DNA from: Istiophorus platypterus
Lineage: Eukaryota > Chordata > Actinopteri > Istiophoriformes > Istiophoridae
Assembly: GCA_016859345.1 (NCBI GenBank)
Contig: CM029119.1
Coordinates: forward strand, 10,854,896 to 10,918,895
Length of the DNA: 64,000 nucleotides
Reading direction: 5' to 3'
Shown here: positions 12,101 to 25,500 of the stretch, one piece after another
Layout: every line of letters starts with the position of its first letter
Numbering within the stretch: position 1 is the stretch's first letter
Made by a program: the position numbers and the translations under genes
The notes under the pieces: generated by a model
Database searches by the model: none
The model's input: only the letters and a program-made list of their open reading frames with translations
What the model was told of the DNA's origin: nothing

Positions 12101-14529
12101 TAACTGTATATCTCCTCTTGCCTAGACGATATTTTCAGCTAGTGGCGATGTCTGTCATACCGACGTTTATGTTTTCAAGAGGATGAAGTATAGTGACTTC
12201 AGTGAGGGGAACACCAAAGTCATTAGGTCCAATATTTGTTTAGATATCTCAGACTGGATCAGCATCTTTTCTGACGCAACTTGTTTTCTCTTTCAACTTC
12301 CTCCTCCGTTTTCTCTTGTGTTGAATCTATTCTGTTTCTCCATTTAGCTATATCATTTTTTTTCCCTTCCTTTGTGCCTGTCTCTTGTATGGTCAGTCTA
12401 CAGTTACAGGGAGGTTTTCATCCCTGGTTGTTTTTATTAAGGAACCACATTATACTCTACACACGATAAGTGCCTCTGGCTTAGAGTTTTAGCTAAATAT
12501 GGAAAAACCCTATAGCCTATTCGGTCTTATTTAAAATGACCGCTTTAAAAAACACTTTACTGTACTATGATTATAACACTTATGTGCTGAAGTGTAAAGC
12601 CTGGCATCCTCTGCTTTTTGACAAAGGAAAAAAAATAGACAAAATTTCAGATTGTTGCCCACATGGGAGTATACTGGTCTCTTCCCTCTGTGGTTTTACA
12701 TCTTATACCCTCTAGCCAATTTGGATTAATTCTTTCGCATACCTCACACAAATCCCTTCAATGAAATAGTGTGCACCTGACAATAGGTGAAAATTTTTGA
12801 AAAATAGGTGGGCAATTTTAATTGGCTTTTGAGTCAAATGTCATCAAGCCAGGTGGGGCTGCAAGGACAAGGAGGATGAGTGTTTGCCAAATATGTTTGC
12901 TCAGTTCACATCTTTCACATTCTCTGCAGCATCAACAAACATTTCCTCCACCAAAGCACACGCTCACCTAGTGCCTGAGGCAAAGGTCCTTGGGGCCTGC
13001 AAATATCCCCCCTTTCTTCACTTTATTGATCCTCCGGAGAGGCTGTAGCGCGTATGTAGTATTACAGTGCAGAGTATCAGGGTTCAAGGCTGAAAATTCA
13101 AGTCTATCTAGATCCTATTATGACAGCAAAGCTAGCCAGAGGCTTTATTCTTTCAATGTTAATGATAATAGAGAACATGTCTTTGCATATGTATATAATA
13201 TTTAGTGCACTATACTTAGAATTACACCTAACTACTAAGAATTATTATCTATGACTTTGACCAGCTATTATTAACCACCACAAGCGCTTGTGATTGAATT
13301 ACTATGCAGATGATGTAATATACTGTATATATGCTGGATTCTTGTTGCTTCATCTGTGAGGATGTCCTCTTCCCTCTAACTGGAGGTCTGCCCTGGTCTT
13401 GCCTAGGGCGCGTGGTGCAACCTCACGCTCCTTGCACGGCAACATGGCAGTGATGCTGCGAAATGTCACTTTGCCGTTGCTCACAGAGGCAGCGAGTTGC
13501 TGCGGGGCCTCGTCCATGGTGGTGGGAAAAAAACGGAACAAGAGTCACAGTTAAAGGTCAAACTAGAAAGGCTCATGAATACAGTGTAGAACAGCTGTAT
13601 TTGTTTTTGATATGAGGGGAATGTACTCATATTATACTGTATATGATGCTGCTGAGTAGATTTTATATCTGAATAAGTGTCAAAATAATGCCAATATGAA
13701 AATTAAAATTTTTAGTAACAGTACTGACAGATGTTGACTGGCTTTGTGAGCGTCAGAAGACAGAATTGCAAACCAAACTCTTGAACCCCCCCCCCCCCCC
13801 CTGTATTCTTTCACCATGTCAGCCAAGAAGATGTGTTAACTATATCAGTCTTACACAATGTATACAATATATTAGAGCTGGCTCCCTTTCAAAAGCAATC
13901 ACTCCCGGGATCCTCTGGACTGTAAAGGGGGATAGGTCAGGACAGATGACTCACAGAGATGCCATATACTGCCAGCTACAGCTTTGAGTTGTATTATAAT
14001 CTCAAAGGGATATAAAACTCTCCACGGCTGACAGAAAATACACCCTGATCATTCTACTGCACCTTATAAATAGGTTATTTGGAGGGTGACATTATAACTG
14101 CTCTGGTGAGAAAGACTGAGTTGAAAGGTAAGTAATCTCACAGTAAGAGCTCACAGTAATGTGTGGGGGTTTAGCAGCTTCTCTAATTTCGAGAGAGTTA
14201 CAGTTCTTAATTCTTATGTTCATGTGCAGCCAAACCATTTACTGCCATTTAAAAGCTACTCATCTGAGCCAGGCATTGTACTCCCATAACGCCATCGGAC
14301 AGTCAGACCCTCTTGGGCCACAGAGGGCACTATACAACTTTTGCAGCATATGTAGTATTACTATACAAGACCTTTAAAAAGATTTTGATGTGATAAACTA
14401 TTGTAGTTCCCCTTTAAGGACCGACAATATTTGGCTGGACTGATGCTATTTTAATTAGAGTACAATGACTGGGGCCCTTCACTTTGGAGGCCGTCATTAC
14501 TGAGTACTTACTTTAAATTTCTTGTTCAT

Positions 14530-14700
14530 TGGTTGGTCCAACACTTTGGGTCCACAGTGGAATCTCTCAGCAACTATTGCAAAGGGTTGCCATGAAATTT
14601 GGTATGGATCTTCATGGTTCCCAGAGGATGAATTATAATAACTTTGGTAATATTTTAACATTTCATCTAGTGCCATCATCAGGTCAAAATCTCAGGACCA
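14530..14700 (-). repeat. dispersed repeat ('gatgatggcgctag' family), reverse copy
   Basis: Plus-strand landmarks are ttgccatgaaatttggtatg, atcttcatggttcccagagg and gccatcatcaggtc, the reverse complement of the repeat at 8721-9190. No coding potential. Confidence 0.7.
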
Positions 14701-14991
14701 TCAAGTATTTAAAATTCAGTCTTAGCTGTACTTTGTGCTCTAAATGCTTCACTTCTAAAGTAAGATGGTGAATAGCTTGATTTCATTATCAGTGTGAGCA
14801 TACTTACTCAAAGCACTACGTGGTAGTAAAGCCTCAAAAAGCTGATAAATGTGGCTGTAGACACTTAGTCTTGTTAAAAAGACAAGATCATGGACATTCA
14901 CAAGTTTAAGGATATGCAGTGCTGTTCACCATTGCTGTTAAGAATGTATATAATTTAATTCATTCATGTTATTGATAATGATAATGATTTT

Positions 14992-14994
<3 letters not shown>

Positions 14995-15043
<49 letters not shown>

Positions 15044-15052
15044 TTATATTTA

Positions 15053-15093
<41 letters not shown>
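14995..15093. repeat. (TA)n-(TTTATA)n-(TA)n microsatellite
   Basis: About 35 bases of TA, then an about 30-bp block of ttta/tatt hexamers, then about 33 bases of TA. It sits some 400 bp beyond the likely rnd2 3' end. Confidence 0.95.
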
Positions 15094-15096
<3 letters not shown>

Positions 15097-15489
15097 TTAA
15101 TATAAGTTGTTGCAGACAGGCTACCTTGTGCATATGGTATATTGATGGCTTAATGTGAGTTTTCTATTTGCTGTTACTATTTTTGTGCTGCTGATTCAAT
15201 TTGGAAATCCTGTTCAAGTGAAAAATTATCTTTGCCAAGATGCTGAGAAAATGGTTCCAAAGAGCAATGTTTGTTTCCTTTTGAGACGAAATGTTTAAAG
15301 GTAGAAGTTACTGTGCTCTTTGCTCCATTGAACTAAATTACACTGAGAGAAATTCTGGTCAAGACAAAAGTACAATCATTCAAGAATTCCCATTCATACA
15401 CTTTACTTTTCACAACATAATTATTCAGGATTAAGGCCAAATCACTGTCAAATTAATAACTTACATATTAAAGATGTTCCAACACTCAG

Positions 15490-16266
15490 CAGAGCAATTT
15501 TTTTTTATTTCATTATTACATGTACAACATAATAGTCACCCTCTTAATGTTCCTTCCCAGTGTGGATTATTAGATCAGTATTAATTTTACAACACTTCAG
15601 TATTATGTGGTGAGTGATTATTCAGTTTCCAATATTAAAAGCACTTGTGGTTTAACAAAATTAGTGTCATCTCGGCCCATGAGTATTTTGTCTGTCCAGA
15701 TTTTCTTTTTCAACTTGTCATATGAAGTGGAACAGCAGAGCTCATTCCCGGACATTTACAGATAACTTTGACAGTTCGCGTGCATTGTATTGTGCTTCAC
15801 TTACTTAAACACTTAAAAGAGAGCATAGCATTTCAAAAACAGGAAACAGCATAATAGGGGTCAAGACCAGAACTGTTGCTGCCGGTTCCTGCAAGTGGAT
15901 CTTTCAAATTGGTATTTTTTTCCTTTAATCTCCAGACAAACCTTTTCTCAGGCCTGTTTGTGTCCATTCCCATTTTTGTCCACTTGTTTGAGAAATAGCA
16001 TTAAAGAAAAAAAGCTTTTGCCACTACAATGCCCCTCCCCCCATGAGAACACAGCAACAGAGAAAAATAACAAGGGTACTTCTGCTAAAGATGGACAAGT
16101 AATTCCATAAAGAACTCCACAGGATAGCATTCATTCTTTTTTTCATAACAATGTCCTTTATGCAGTGCAAAGATCTGACAAGAATTCACCAATAAATTAA
16201 GTTCATGTGCAGTATGGTTTCATGTCCATCAGCACACACGGGTCAGGTCACTGGTAGACTCCGCTC
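15490..16266 (-). other. rnd2: probable rnd2 3' UTR
   Basis: Minus-strand sequence after the TAG stop. A canonical AATAAA (seen as tttatt on plus) is at 15504-15509. An ATTAAA-type signal near 15924 is an alternative. Extent inferred. Confidence 0.5.
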
Positions 16267-16521
16267 CTACATGAGCACGCAGCTTTTGGCCCGGTCTTTT
16301 CTAATGGGAGGTGGATGCTCGTGGATCTCAGTTCGAGGCGGCTGCTGGGAGACCCGTTTGAGGCCGCGGCGTGAGCCAGAACGTTTGAGCTGAGGCCGGT
16401 GGATCCGGGATACAGACGCCAGTGTTGTCACGTGGAAAACATCGCGGACGCTGTTCTCTGAATACTTTGAGGTGCATTCCGCATAGGCAACCGCACCGAT
16501 CTCCTTCGCCAAATTGGTGCC
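16267..16521 (-). CDS. rnd2: rnd2 exon 5 (C-terminal tail and CAAX box)
   Basis: 255 bp including TAG at 16267-16269, after acceptor tgttttcag. It encodes GTNLAKEIGAVAYAECTS, then the variable basic tail and KDRAKSCVLM. Confidence 0.95.
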   Translation of the reverse strand, partial: GTNLAKEIGAVAYAECTSKYSENSVRDVFHVTTLASVSRIHRPQLKRSGSRRGLKRVSQQPPRTEIHEHPPPIRKDRAKSCVLM

Positions 16522-19500
16522 CTGAAAACACATAAAAATACAGAATATGCCTTGGTTAATAGGATAAATAAGCAGTGAGGACCTGAAGCTCCAGTTGGGG
16601 GCAGCAATGACACTGTCACATTTTCAAGTTGAAAACTGTTTTGCAAACGGTTATTTAGATATCCAGCAAACATGGTACTATATTACTATTCCTTGTGAGT
16701 CTTGTTCCTAACTGCCTGGAAAATTTAAGTCCAACTTTCGCTCTACTTTAGGCTGTGTTATCGTCACTACCAAATCATAAAGGACATATCTGGCTCTTGC
16801 CACGGTCAACAAACGCTACAATATGTTCAGAATCTAGTCACTAACTTCCTTGTTGGATGCATTACGTATAGTGGGTTTACCAGTGCTTTTTAACCGAATG
16901 CAACCCCCTGCTGAGAAATGAGATTGATAAAGTAGTGACAATGAAGCGGAACATTAAAGCTGCAGGTCGGAGAACCCAATACATTGAGCTGAAAGACCCT
17001 AAAATTGTCAATAGAGTTCAGGGGAACTCTAGAGTTTGAAGATAATTCTCAATGGGTTTCTTCACTTTGAGAGACTTCTGTCACATTACATGCAGTTTTT
17101 CGATCGATTGTAACCATAAAATATTGATTAGTGCAGCTTTAAAACTGAAGCTTTTATCCTGCTCTCTGCCTCAGTCTGTGTTTGTTTGCAGTCCAAGAGT
17201 GAGTGACTCACCTAGAGCGCTGCTGAAAGCTAATACTTAGAGCTGTGCTAAACAGATTTTCTGCATGTGTGATAGAGCCGGACAGGGAACACGTGGTGGA
17301 AATGATGCTTTTCATGATCTTAAATGTCCTCAAATCATGTTCCTAAATACTTGAAGCCTCATTTAATTCAGTGGAGGCAATTAAAGTATTTAGACAACAT
17401 ACTGTGACATTTTGTAGTTGCTTAGTTCTTTGTTTGATTTTTAAAAAGCCACTCAGTCCTGAGTGCATGCATGTACAATTGAGTTTGCGACACACAAACA
17501 AATACCACAGCTTGTTACATGCCGTTGGATTATCCAAAACATGCTTTTGTGGAAAAGCAGACCATTGGTCATGTACCATTAAAAACTCCCCACTTCATAA
17601 AAGCCTGCATTCTCAGAAGGATGATAGGTAGCTGGGGCGTACAGATAGCTACGATCTTATCCTCACAGTTATGAAATATTAAAGTCCTATCTGTGTGACT
17701 ATAAAACTCGGGCGTAAAAGCTCAGCTTATTCCCAGTAGTGGTTTGCACCATCTTCACAATCTGGACCGGTGAACTTCTATAGTGCATTTATTTTGCTTG
17801 CCACTGACTCTGTGTGCTTGGGTGAATGTTGTCATACAAAAAGGGAAAACCTAGATGTCATATTGATATATCCTTTGTTTGAGTCTCTAGTTAAGTCAAG
17901 TCAGTCAAGTCAAATTTCATTTTTATAACCCAACATCACAAATCACAAATTTGCCTAAAGGGGCTTAAAAATTTATACTGCATTATGACACCGTCTGTCC
18001 TTAAACCCACAAATCAGAAAAAAGTCCCCAAACCCGTTAACGGGAAAAAATTATCACTCGCTTGTTTCTCGCTTTGTTTCAGTCTCTTTTATGTGTCATC
18101 AGCTTTAATAGTATCTAGCTACCAAACTGGGCAATATTATACCTTTCCTATGAAAAATATTAAAGGCTTGAACTATACTACCAGGGAGACTGCATAATTT
18201 TTGCATTATGGAAATGTTACAACAATTTAAGTCTCTATTTTGACGGCCTTAAGCCGATTACAGCAGCAGTCACGCAGTCCATGCATGGTTTATTCACACA
18301 TGAACTGTGAGGTTTATTCTGGTGAATGCACTTCCCCCGTTGATCTCATCAGTTGGCCGGGTGGCGGAAATGTAAAGATCCCAGTTAGTGGCTGGTTGCA
18401 GCTCAACCCTTTGTATGATTATACACTTGGTTATGAGAAAATCTCTTTGGTTCATATCGCATTTTTTAGTACAACTCCAGCCATTTTCAACCCATATAAC
18501 CCATTTGCCTCATTTACCCTTTCCCACAACGTGTTTCCCCCTCACAACATTTGACAATTTTTAAAAAGTTCAAAACATAAGGTGAATATACAGTATAACA
18601 CAGTGATATAGCTGCCAATATGGTGGGTCATTTTTAGTGTCCTTTCAGTTTGAACTGACCCTAATAACAACGTAAATGTAGCCTCATGTTGAGGATTGAA
18701 TGGGAAAGATAGAAAAATACTTTCAAGGTTGAAAGTGTCTGCAGTTACATTTTAGGAGAAAAAATATAAATGTTTTAGCCTAATCAAAGGCTTTTTGTGA
18801 ATTTGGAGCTAAATCAATTTATGCAGGGACAACTAAATTTAGATCTTGATGGACCAATTTTGAAGCCATTACTGACAGGACAAAGAAGGTCATTACCTCT
18901 GTGTTGTCAGAGGTATGAGAAAATATTAATTTGTTGACAAAAGGCTGCCAAGATGTGGGAATTCAAATTTACATGAAAATAGGCTATTAAAATTCATGCA
19001 TGCCACTGTTCATCGCTCCAGGACACAAACAAAACAATTGTATTATCACACATCCTGCTGTTTGCTTCCTTCTTTATTCAGTACCAGGTCTTTTATACTC
19101 CTTGTGTGTCTGTATTTTGGAAGTCATGATCTGAAGTAAATTTCATTCTCCAAATTCATTTTCAGAGGTATTGTTTATGTGCACAGGAGGACAAAGTGAT
19201 AGGTGTCAAATGTTTGGGATGATAACATTATGGGGGCAATGTGTAAAAAATTGGCCAACTGTTGAATTCATGCTCCAAACAAACAGGGGGCAGCATATTA
19301 ACAGAAAGTTGACGAGGAAGTGCAGAAACTCAGGACTCATTCCTGCAGCACTCGCCACTGCCTCGTCAGGTACAAAGTGACATTACGAGACGGACGGGGC
19401 GAGCGGGTTAGCGTGCAAACTTCAGGAGATTTCTCCGCACCACAGTTCATAGATGCCTTAGATATAACATGAAAACTATTTCTTTCTTTTGATAATCTTA

Positions 19501-22500
19501 GTCAATTTTTGAATGTTTCAAAATAAAATACTCACATATTGCCCCTATAAATTTGCACTTAAATCAGTGTTACTACAGGTGAATGAAAAAAGCTACAGTG
19601 GAAAATCTGTGGAAAATGACAAAGGACTCTACATTTAAAACCTTGTGTTTCAATAATTACAAGACTAAACAAATCGAACATATATTGTTCAGTTCTTCAC
19701 ACATGCAAAACAGGAACAGAAAATTCATTTCAAGGTCGGATTAACACAGCAGATAATCCCAGATATTGGCTGGGCATTTGAAAAAAAAAAACATATTAAG
19801 CATAAAAGAGATGAGTGGGGTTCCTCACCTGTTCGTGGGTGACAGGAATGAGTCTGTGTTTGGAAAGCTCTCTCATGACATTAAGGTCTGTTCTCATGTC
19901 CAACTTGCAGCCAACCAGCACCACTTTGGCATTGGGACAGAACTCCTGTGTCTCACCTTGCCACTGTGTATTAAAATATAAATACATATCAGTGCACGGG
20001 GCCCTTATAAATTAAATATAGGTTGAGGATAATACATCATATGACCAACATGAACATGGACAATTGAACATTTCACTCTTATTCCGCTGCATCTCATTTC
20101 AAAATTATGAGCACATTACCACAGAAGAAGCTACTCGTTTCTGAGAGTCTCCACACGCAAAACTGTATTTTAAATGACAAACAACAAAATTAAATACTGA
20201 AGCCTTTGAGAACTTGGGCTTGATTTCTTTAAACAGAAAAAGGGTTTTGTGGGGAGAAAAATGCTTATATTTTGTGATGTATTACAAAAAAAGTATTGTG
20301 TAGACCTTATAGAATCACGTCATGTCATGTTTTTTTTGGGGGGGGGGTTATTTATTTATATATTCATTTATTCATTTATTTATTCATTTGGATTACTTTT
20401 CAGAGTCAATCATTTCTGGGTCAAAAAAGGAATATATCTCTGTCTCTAATAATCTAGACTCCCTCATTTGTACTTCGTTCCCTCACCTGTTACCTTTGGC
20501 GACACACCCATACTCATGCAGCCCCCTCTATCTTTTAATGTGAAACTTTATGCCTAATATTTAGAAGAAAGAAAAAAAACAAAAACCGAGAAACCGAAAA
20601 GCTCTTAACTTGCAGCACATTACATCCTAAAATGACAATTTGACGTAACAATATTCAGACGGGATAAATGGTCTCAACAGACCCCACTAGGAGAGACGAG
20701 AAACAAATACTTCAACAATGAAACAATATAGCTGTCTTGTTTACTACAACATGAGATCACGACAGCACGGCACGGCACTCGTGGTGAGAGATGCTGAGAG
20801 AAGACGGAGAGAAAGAGACAGACAATACTCACTGCAAACCACGAACATGACTAAAAGTATTGAACACTTTCTCTCTCTCTCCATTACTTGTTTTTCTCTG
20901 AGACTCCTTTGATTCTCTCCTCACACCATGGCACAGGGAACCACTTCGAGCCCTGTTGCTACATTTGTTTTCCCTTTACAAAGAGATCTCTTCTCCCTGA
21001 TGCCTGCATCACTGCTGTTACTGACTCTGGCGTGTTGTGCTGTTGTGCAGAGCGAGCAGTTGCCTTTCAGTACGCCTCTCTGCGGAACAGTGTTTAACTG
21101 GTGAATAGTGGCAATTTAGACGGGTCACAAAGGACCCATGGGAAGAGCGGCTTATTGTTTGTGTTAATGTGAAGAACTAGTGGGAGGTTTGTCCCCGATA
21201 AAGAGCAGAATGTGAGCTGTTGGTGCTAAGAGTCCGGTTTATCAAGGGATAAAGACGGAGGCTTAGTGTTTTCGGTAATTGCAGCTGACAATTCAGTTTA
21301 GAAATACAGTATATCTTCATTCCAGGTAACTGTACACACAATATTTCCTGGAATTTAGGGACATTTAATGAGCTGAGATGGAGTTTACCTTAAATGGTGA
21401 TACATGTATTACATATTGTGATATTTTCAGGCTCCAGGCATGGCAGTTTCAGTCGGTCGGTCAGTACCATTTTTTGTCCAGACTGAAATATCTGAACAAC
21501 TTTTAAATAGATTGTCTCTAAACTTTGTACAGATAGTTGTGGTTCCCAAATGACAAATTCAGACAGTTTCGGTGATCCCCTGATTTTTCTTCGAATGCCA
21601 CCATCAGGCTGACATTTTATGTATTTAGGGAAATTTCATGACAACTGGGTAGAATTAGTTGAAATTACTTTCAGACATTCAGGTCGCTCTCAGCCAGAAT
21701 TTTAACAGTTTTGGTGATCCTCTATCTTTACATTGAGCCCTGAAATTTGCTCAAAATTTTAATTTTTCCAGTAATTTGGTTTATGACCAAATACCTGCAA
21801 AGTTACTGCTAAACCTTTACCTTGTGTTAGGGCCAAATTGAAAATATTATCATCATAATATATTAATCTAAGATGATGAAATGGTAAACATTTGACTTGT
21901 TTTTTTTGTGCTTTTTGTGTTACATGTCATCCACTGTTATTGTAGTTTTTTTTTACAGCTTCTTGTATATACATGTTTAGGATGATATATGTTGCAGCCT
22001 TGCAGAGACAAACATTTCACACTTCAGAAATGTAGAAATATAGAAAATATAGAAAAATAATGTGAATGTTGCGTTGCAACAGTGTTGGCAAGCTGCTAGT
22101 CAGAAAGTCATGAAACAAAAGAAAAGGTGAGAAATGTTGCCAGCTACAAAGCAGGGATTTAAGCATTAATTTAACAAAAGAAAGGGTGATACGTAGGTAG
22201 AGACTGGCATAACTTCTTAGGTTGGGTAATGCTAGATGAGAGACATATACCTGCAGCCTAACATGGGAGATTTGAATGAGCATTTGAAGAGACTGGACTT
22301 GAGAGAACAAAGGATACAAAAAGGAAAAGGGAAACTGATAAGGATTCAAAGGGTATTTTTGAAGGTTAGCAATGCTGAGAAAGAATAAACCCTCTAAGAG
22401 GAAAATTGGAGGGCACTAAAAATTGGTTAGGCGAAAGGCTCTCAGAAATGTCAGTAGACAAAGTGCTAAGTACTACAAGGGCGTTGTTTCAGTGGAAGCT

Positions 22501-25500
22501 TGCAGATGGAAACGAAGCTAAAAAAACGAAACATAATATAAACTAAAAAAAAAAACAAGACATGACAGCACGCTGCCATACCTACGCACTTAAACCTTTT
22601 TGACGATAAGTTCCCTCGTTTTGCTTTTAGACGTGAAGAGTGATCCCTCAACATGTCACTTTGGCATCCTATGCATGCATTGTGAAATCACTTTATTCAC
22701 CACTATTACTAAGGTCATTTAATAGGGTCAAAGTTCAAGTAAGTTGTCAAGTTGACCCCCTGTAGTTGTGAGAATTCGCCCACCATAAAAGATTAGTGTT
22801 TTGAATTGATTATGTCCTTGATGGGTGATGGCGCCGACGGATGGAATATCTGCAGACTGAAGAACGCTCCAGCACGTCCCATCTTCATCGCTGACATACG
22901 CTCATTAGCTGTGAAAATGACCATTTATCAATACCTAAAAATTATACTAGTTTACAAAATTTCTTTTAAAAAAAAAGCTTATTTGTGTTCCAAGCAGATC
23001 AAATAACCCGACACGTTTCTTGTAATGTGAAAATTACAGCTTTAAACAATAGATTCACATTTTCCAAATCTTTCCTCCTGATAATACTGGTCATAAAGCA
23101 ACTCCCTCATAGCTCAAGTGCAATGTAAGAGAAATGGAGGACAAAATCCACAGTCCATGTTCCGTGCAAAAATACCTTTTTAAAAATGATATAATGCTAC
23201 TTTGAGACTTCAAAGTAGCTACTTTTATAGCCAACCTGAGTGGACGTTTTCCAAAGTTAAGGCTTTTTACTATAAAAAGAGCACAGTTTTCAGCCATAAC
23301 AGGCAGCTCTTCTCTGCAAAAAGAGCCCACCACACACCACTTGCTCAGCAACATACACACACAGTTGGTGTCTGTTAGCGAGGACGCTAGCTGGTGGACT
23401 CAGTGGCGCATGTAGCAGTTATTTCCCTCAGGAGTTGGTAGAGACCAAAAATGGAGCTAAAAGAAGAGTAAATATAGGACTTTAATTCATCAGGTGGCAC
23501 AGACACAAAATGCCAAATGAATAATAATGTTGCCCAGTAACTGCTGGATGTGTCCGCAAGCAATTGTCTGCTTTGCAAGCTCACTATATCAACTTAAAGT
23601 AGCAATCTCAAAGATTTTCATTTAATAGATGTCTTTTAATGGTGATTTAGCCTGTCGCCCACTGATGAGAGAATTGAAATATTTATGTATTTGCAGTATA
23701 ATGAACTTGGTGTCTGAATGCTGAATTTATTTACTGCTAATGCAAGCTGAAAATTCGAGCTGAAAAGCATTTAACTGGAGAAACACACGCTGACTTTTAT
23801 TATGAAGTAGTCACAGGAAATGCAATGTGTCAGTGAGCTTAGCATTTACTGCTACCATTCAGCTGAAATGTGTCTACAAAACAAGACCACAGTCATTTAC
23901 AGCATTTGTGGGCAGCGGATAAGTTTGAAATAATGCAGGAGATAATGGAAGAAGAGGGAGCAGCCACAGTGAGCTGTTAGATGAAGAGCTACAGGCTACA
24001 CACCTCCACCTTCTCAGCATGGTAACAAACTCCTTCCACTGTGCCCTGCTGTTTGCAGACCACTGCTCTGTGCAGCATAAACTCAGATAGTTGTTCACCA
24101 AATGATGGAAAAAGGCCAATTATTGACTGACTTCTTTAATAAAAAGACATTAGTCTGTTTTGCTCCCTGCAGGATTCTATGATCTGTAGTATTAATCAAC
24201 GTTTTCTGTAACCAGCAGTAACAACAGGTGTTGCCAAATCAAAGAGGACTGAAATCTTTGAGTTTACCAGTTTAAAATATATTGTTCAGGTGGCCATAAA
24301 ATCAGTTATTTCAGGTTTAAGAAGGCATTTCTTCACAGAATAAAGACTGGATTCTGCCCCCATTCCTTACTGTGTAGTTGTGCTATGAAGAAATCACCTC
24401 ACAGCCAATATAGAAAGGAGAAATCATTACAGCACTTCATAGCTCTTTCAGTTTACTCAAGGCATATGAGTATTGTATAAAGATGGGCTTGAAAATATCT
24501 GAACCCATCCTTTAGGGCTGCTCTGTCGTCCTCTGTCCTGATAAAAGACAAAATGTACCTTGTTAGAAAAAAAACATTAGAAGACAAGTTCACACTTTTG
24601 CTAATGTGACACTGACCTTTTTCAGCACGCTGTCCAGTGTCTCCGGACGGCTGATGTCGAAGCAGATGAGTACAGCGTCTGAGTCAGGATATGCTAACGG
24701 CCGCACATTGTCATAGTAGGCTGAACCTGTGGGCGAAAAATACACACAGGTATGACCAGTGTTTCCAGCTGTATTATATGTTATTTAGTTACCTTGCTGA
24801 GGAGTTTACTTATTTTATCCCCAAGTGAGTAACAACATAACAAAGCAGCTTTGGCCGTGATAACTGATTAAACGTAATTACCATGAACTAAGCCACGCTG
24901 CAGATGACAACGAGTGGGTGTAATTCATTGCTTTCGAAGCGAACAGAGAGGCCTCGTCCACAACTCCCAGGCTGTTCGTCTGACAGTTTTGAATAAGCCA
25001 ACAGACAGACAAATATGTGACAGTGATATAATGAATGGCTCGCACATAGCGTCACCTGGTATTTCAGAATGGCATGTGTTTTTGCTGGGGGGCCCAGGCT
25101 GAATTGAGCATTGTGACCTGAGCAAGGGGACACATTCCTATCCGAGGGGGATGGCATTCCCCTCTCCATTTCACTTATTGTCTCCAACACTACGCGCTTT
25201 TGTCACCATACACAAGGCTTTGGCAACTTAACAAAAAAAAAAAGAAAGAAAGAAAGGTTGGACAGAAAATTCCCATAGAGCCCTACGGAATCAGCCACAC
25301 GTATAGCAGGAGAAGTTATACTCTTAGACTCTTATTTTAAGTTCAGTGTTCCAAGTTGTTATCTCTTTCTTGACATCAATTTTTAAATCATGTAAAAATT
25401 AAAAAACAAGCAAACAAACAAACAACTCTATTTTCCTGTAAAGTAAAAATAAAATGTAACTCAGAGATGTATATAGTACTTATGAATTTATTTAATCAAA

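Larger units (their letters stand above)
4726..15490. other. intergenic region between brca1 and rnd2 (tails facing)
   Basis: About 10.8 kb without a supported gene. Short open frames are isolated, lack family motifs and have no coherent splice context. It contains degraded dispersed repeats (5590-5879, 7145-7262, 8721-9190, 14530-14700), T- and A-tracts, a C homopolymer at 13786-13801 and the long TA microsatellite at 14995-15093. Confidence 0.65.
16522..19828 (-). other. rnd2: rnd2 intron 4 (3.3 kb)
   Basis: Non-coding. It contains two recognisable dispersed repeat copies (17893-18050 and 19228-19440). Nothing else supported. Confidence 0.75.
19964..24616 (-). other. rnd2: rnd2 intron 3 (4.65 kb)
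   Basis: Non-coding. It holds repeat copies at 21436-21780 and 23091-23590 and a G-run plus (ATTT)n tract at 20337-20390. Short open frames show no family motif. Confidence 0.7.

Noticed and set aside
13766..13987. Proline-rich 73-codon frame
   Set aside because: The proline run is the C homopolymer at 13786-13801; no other support.
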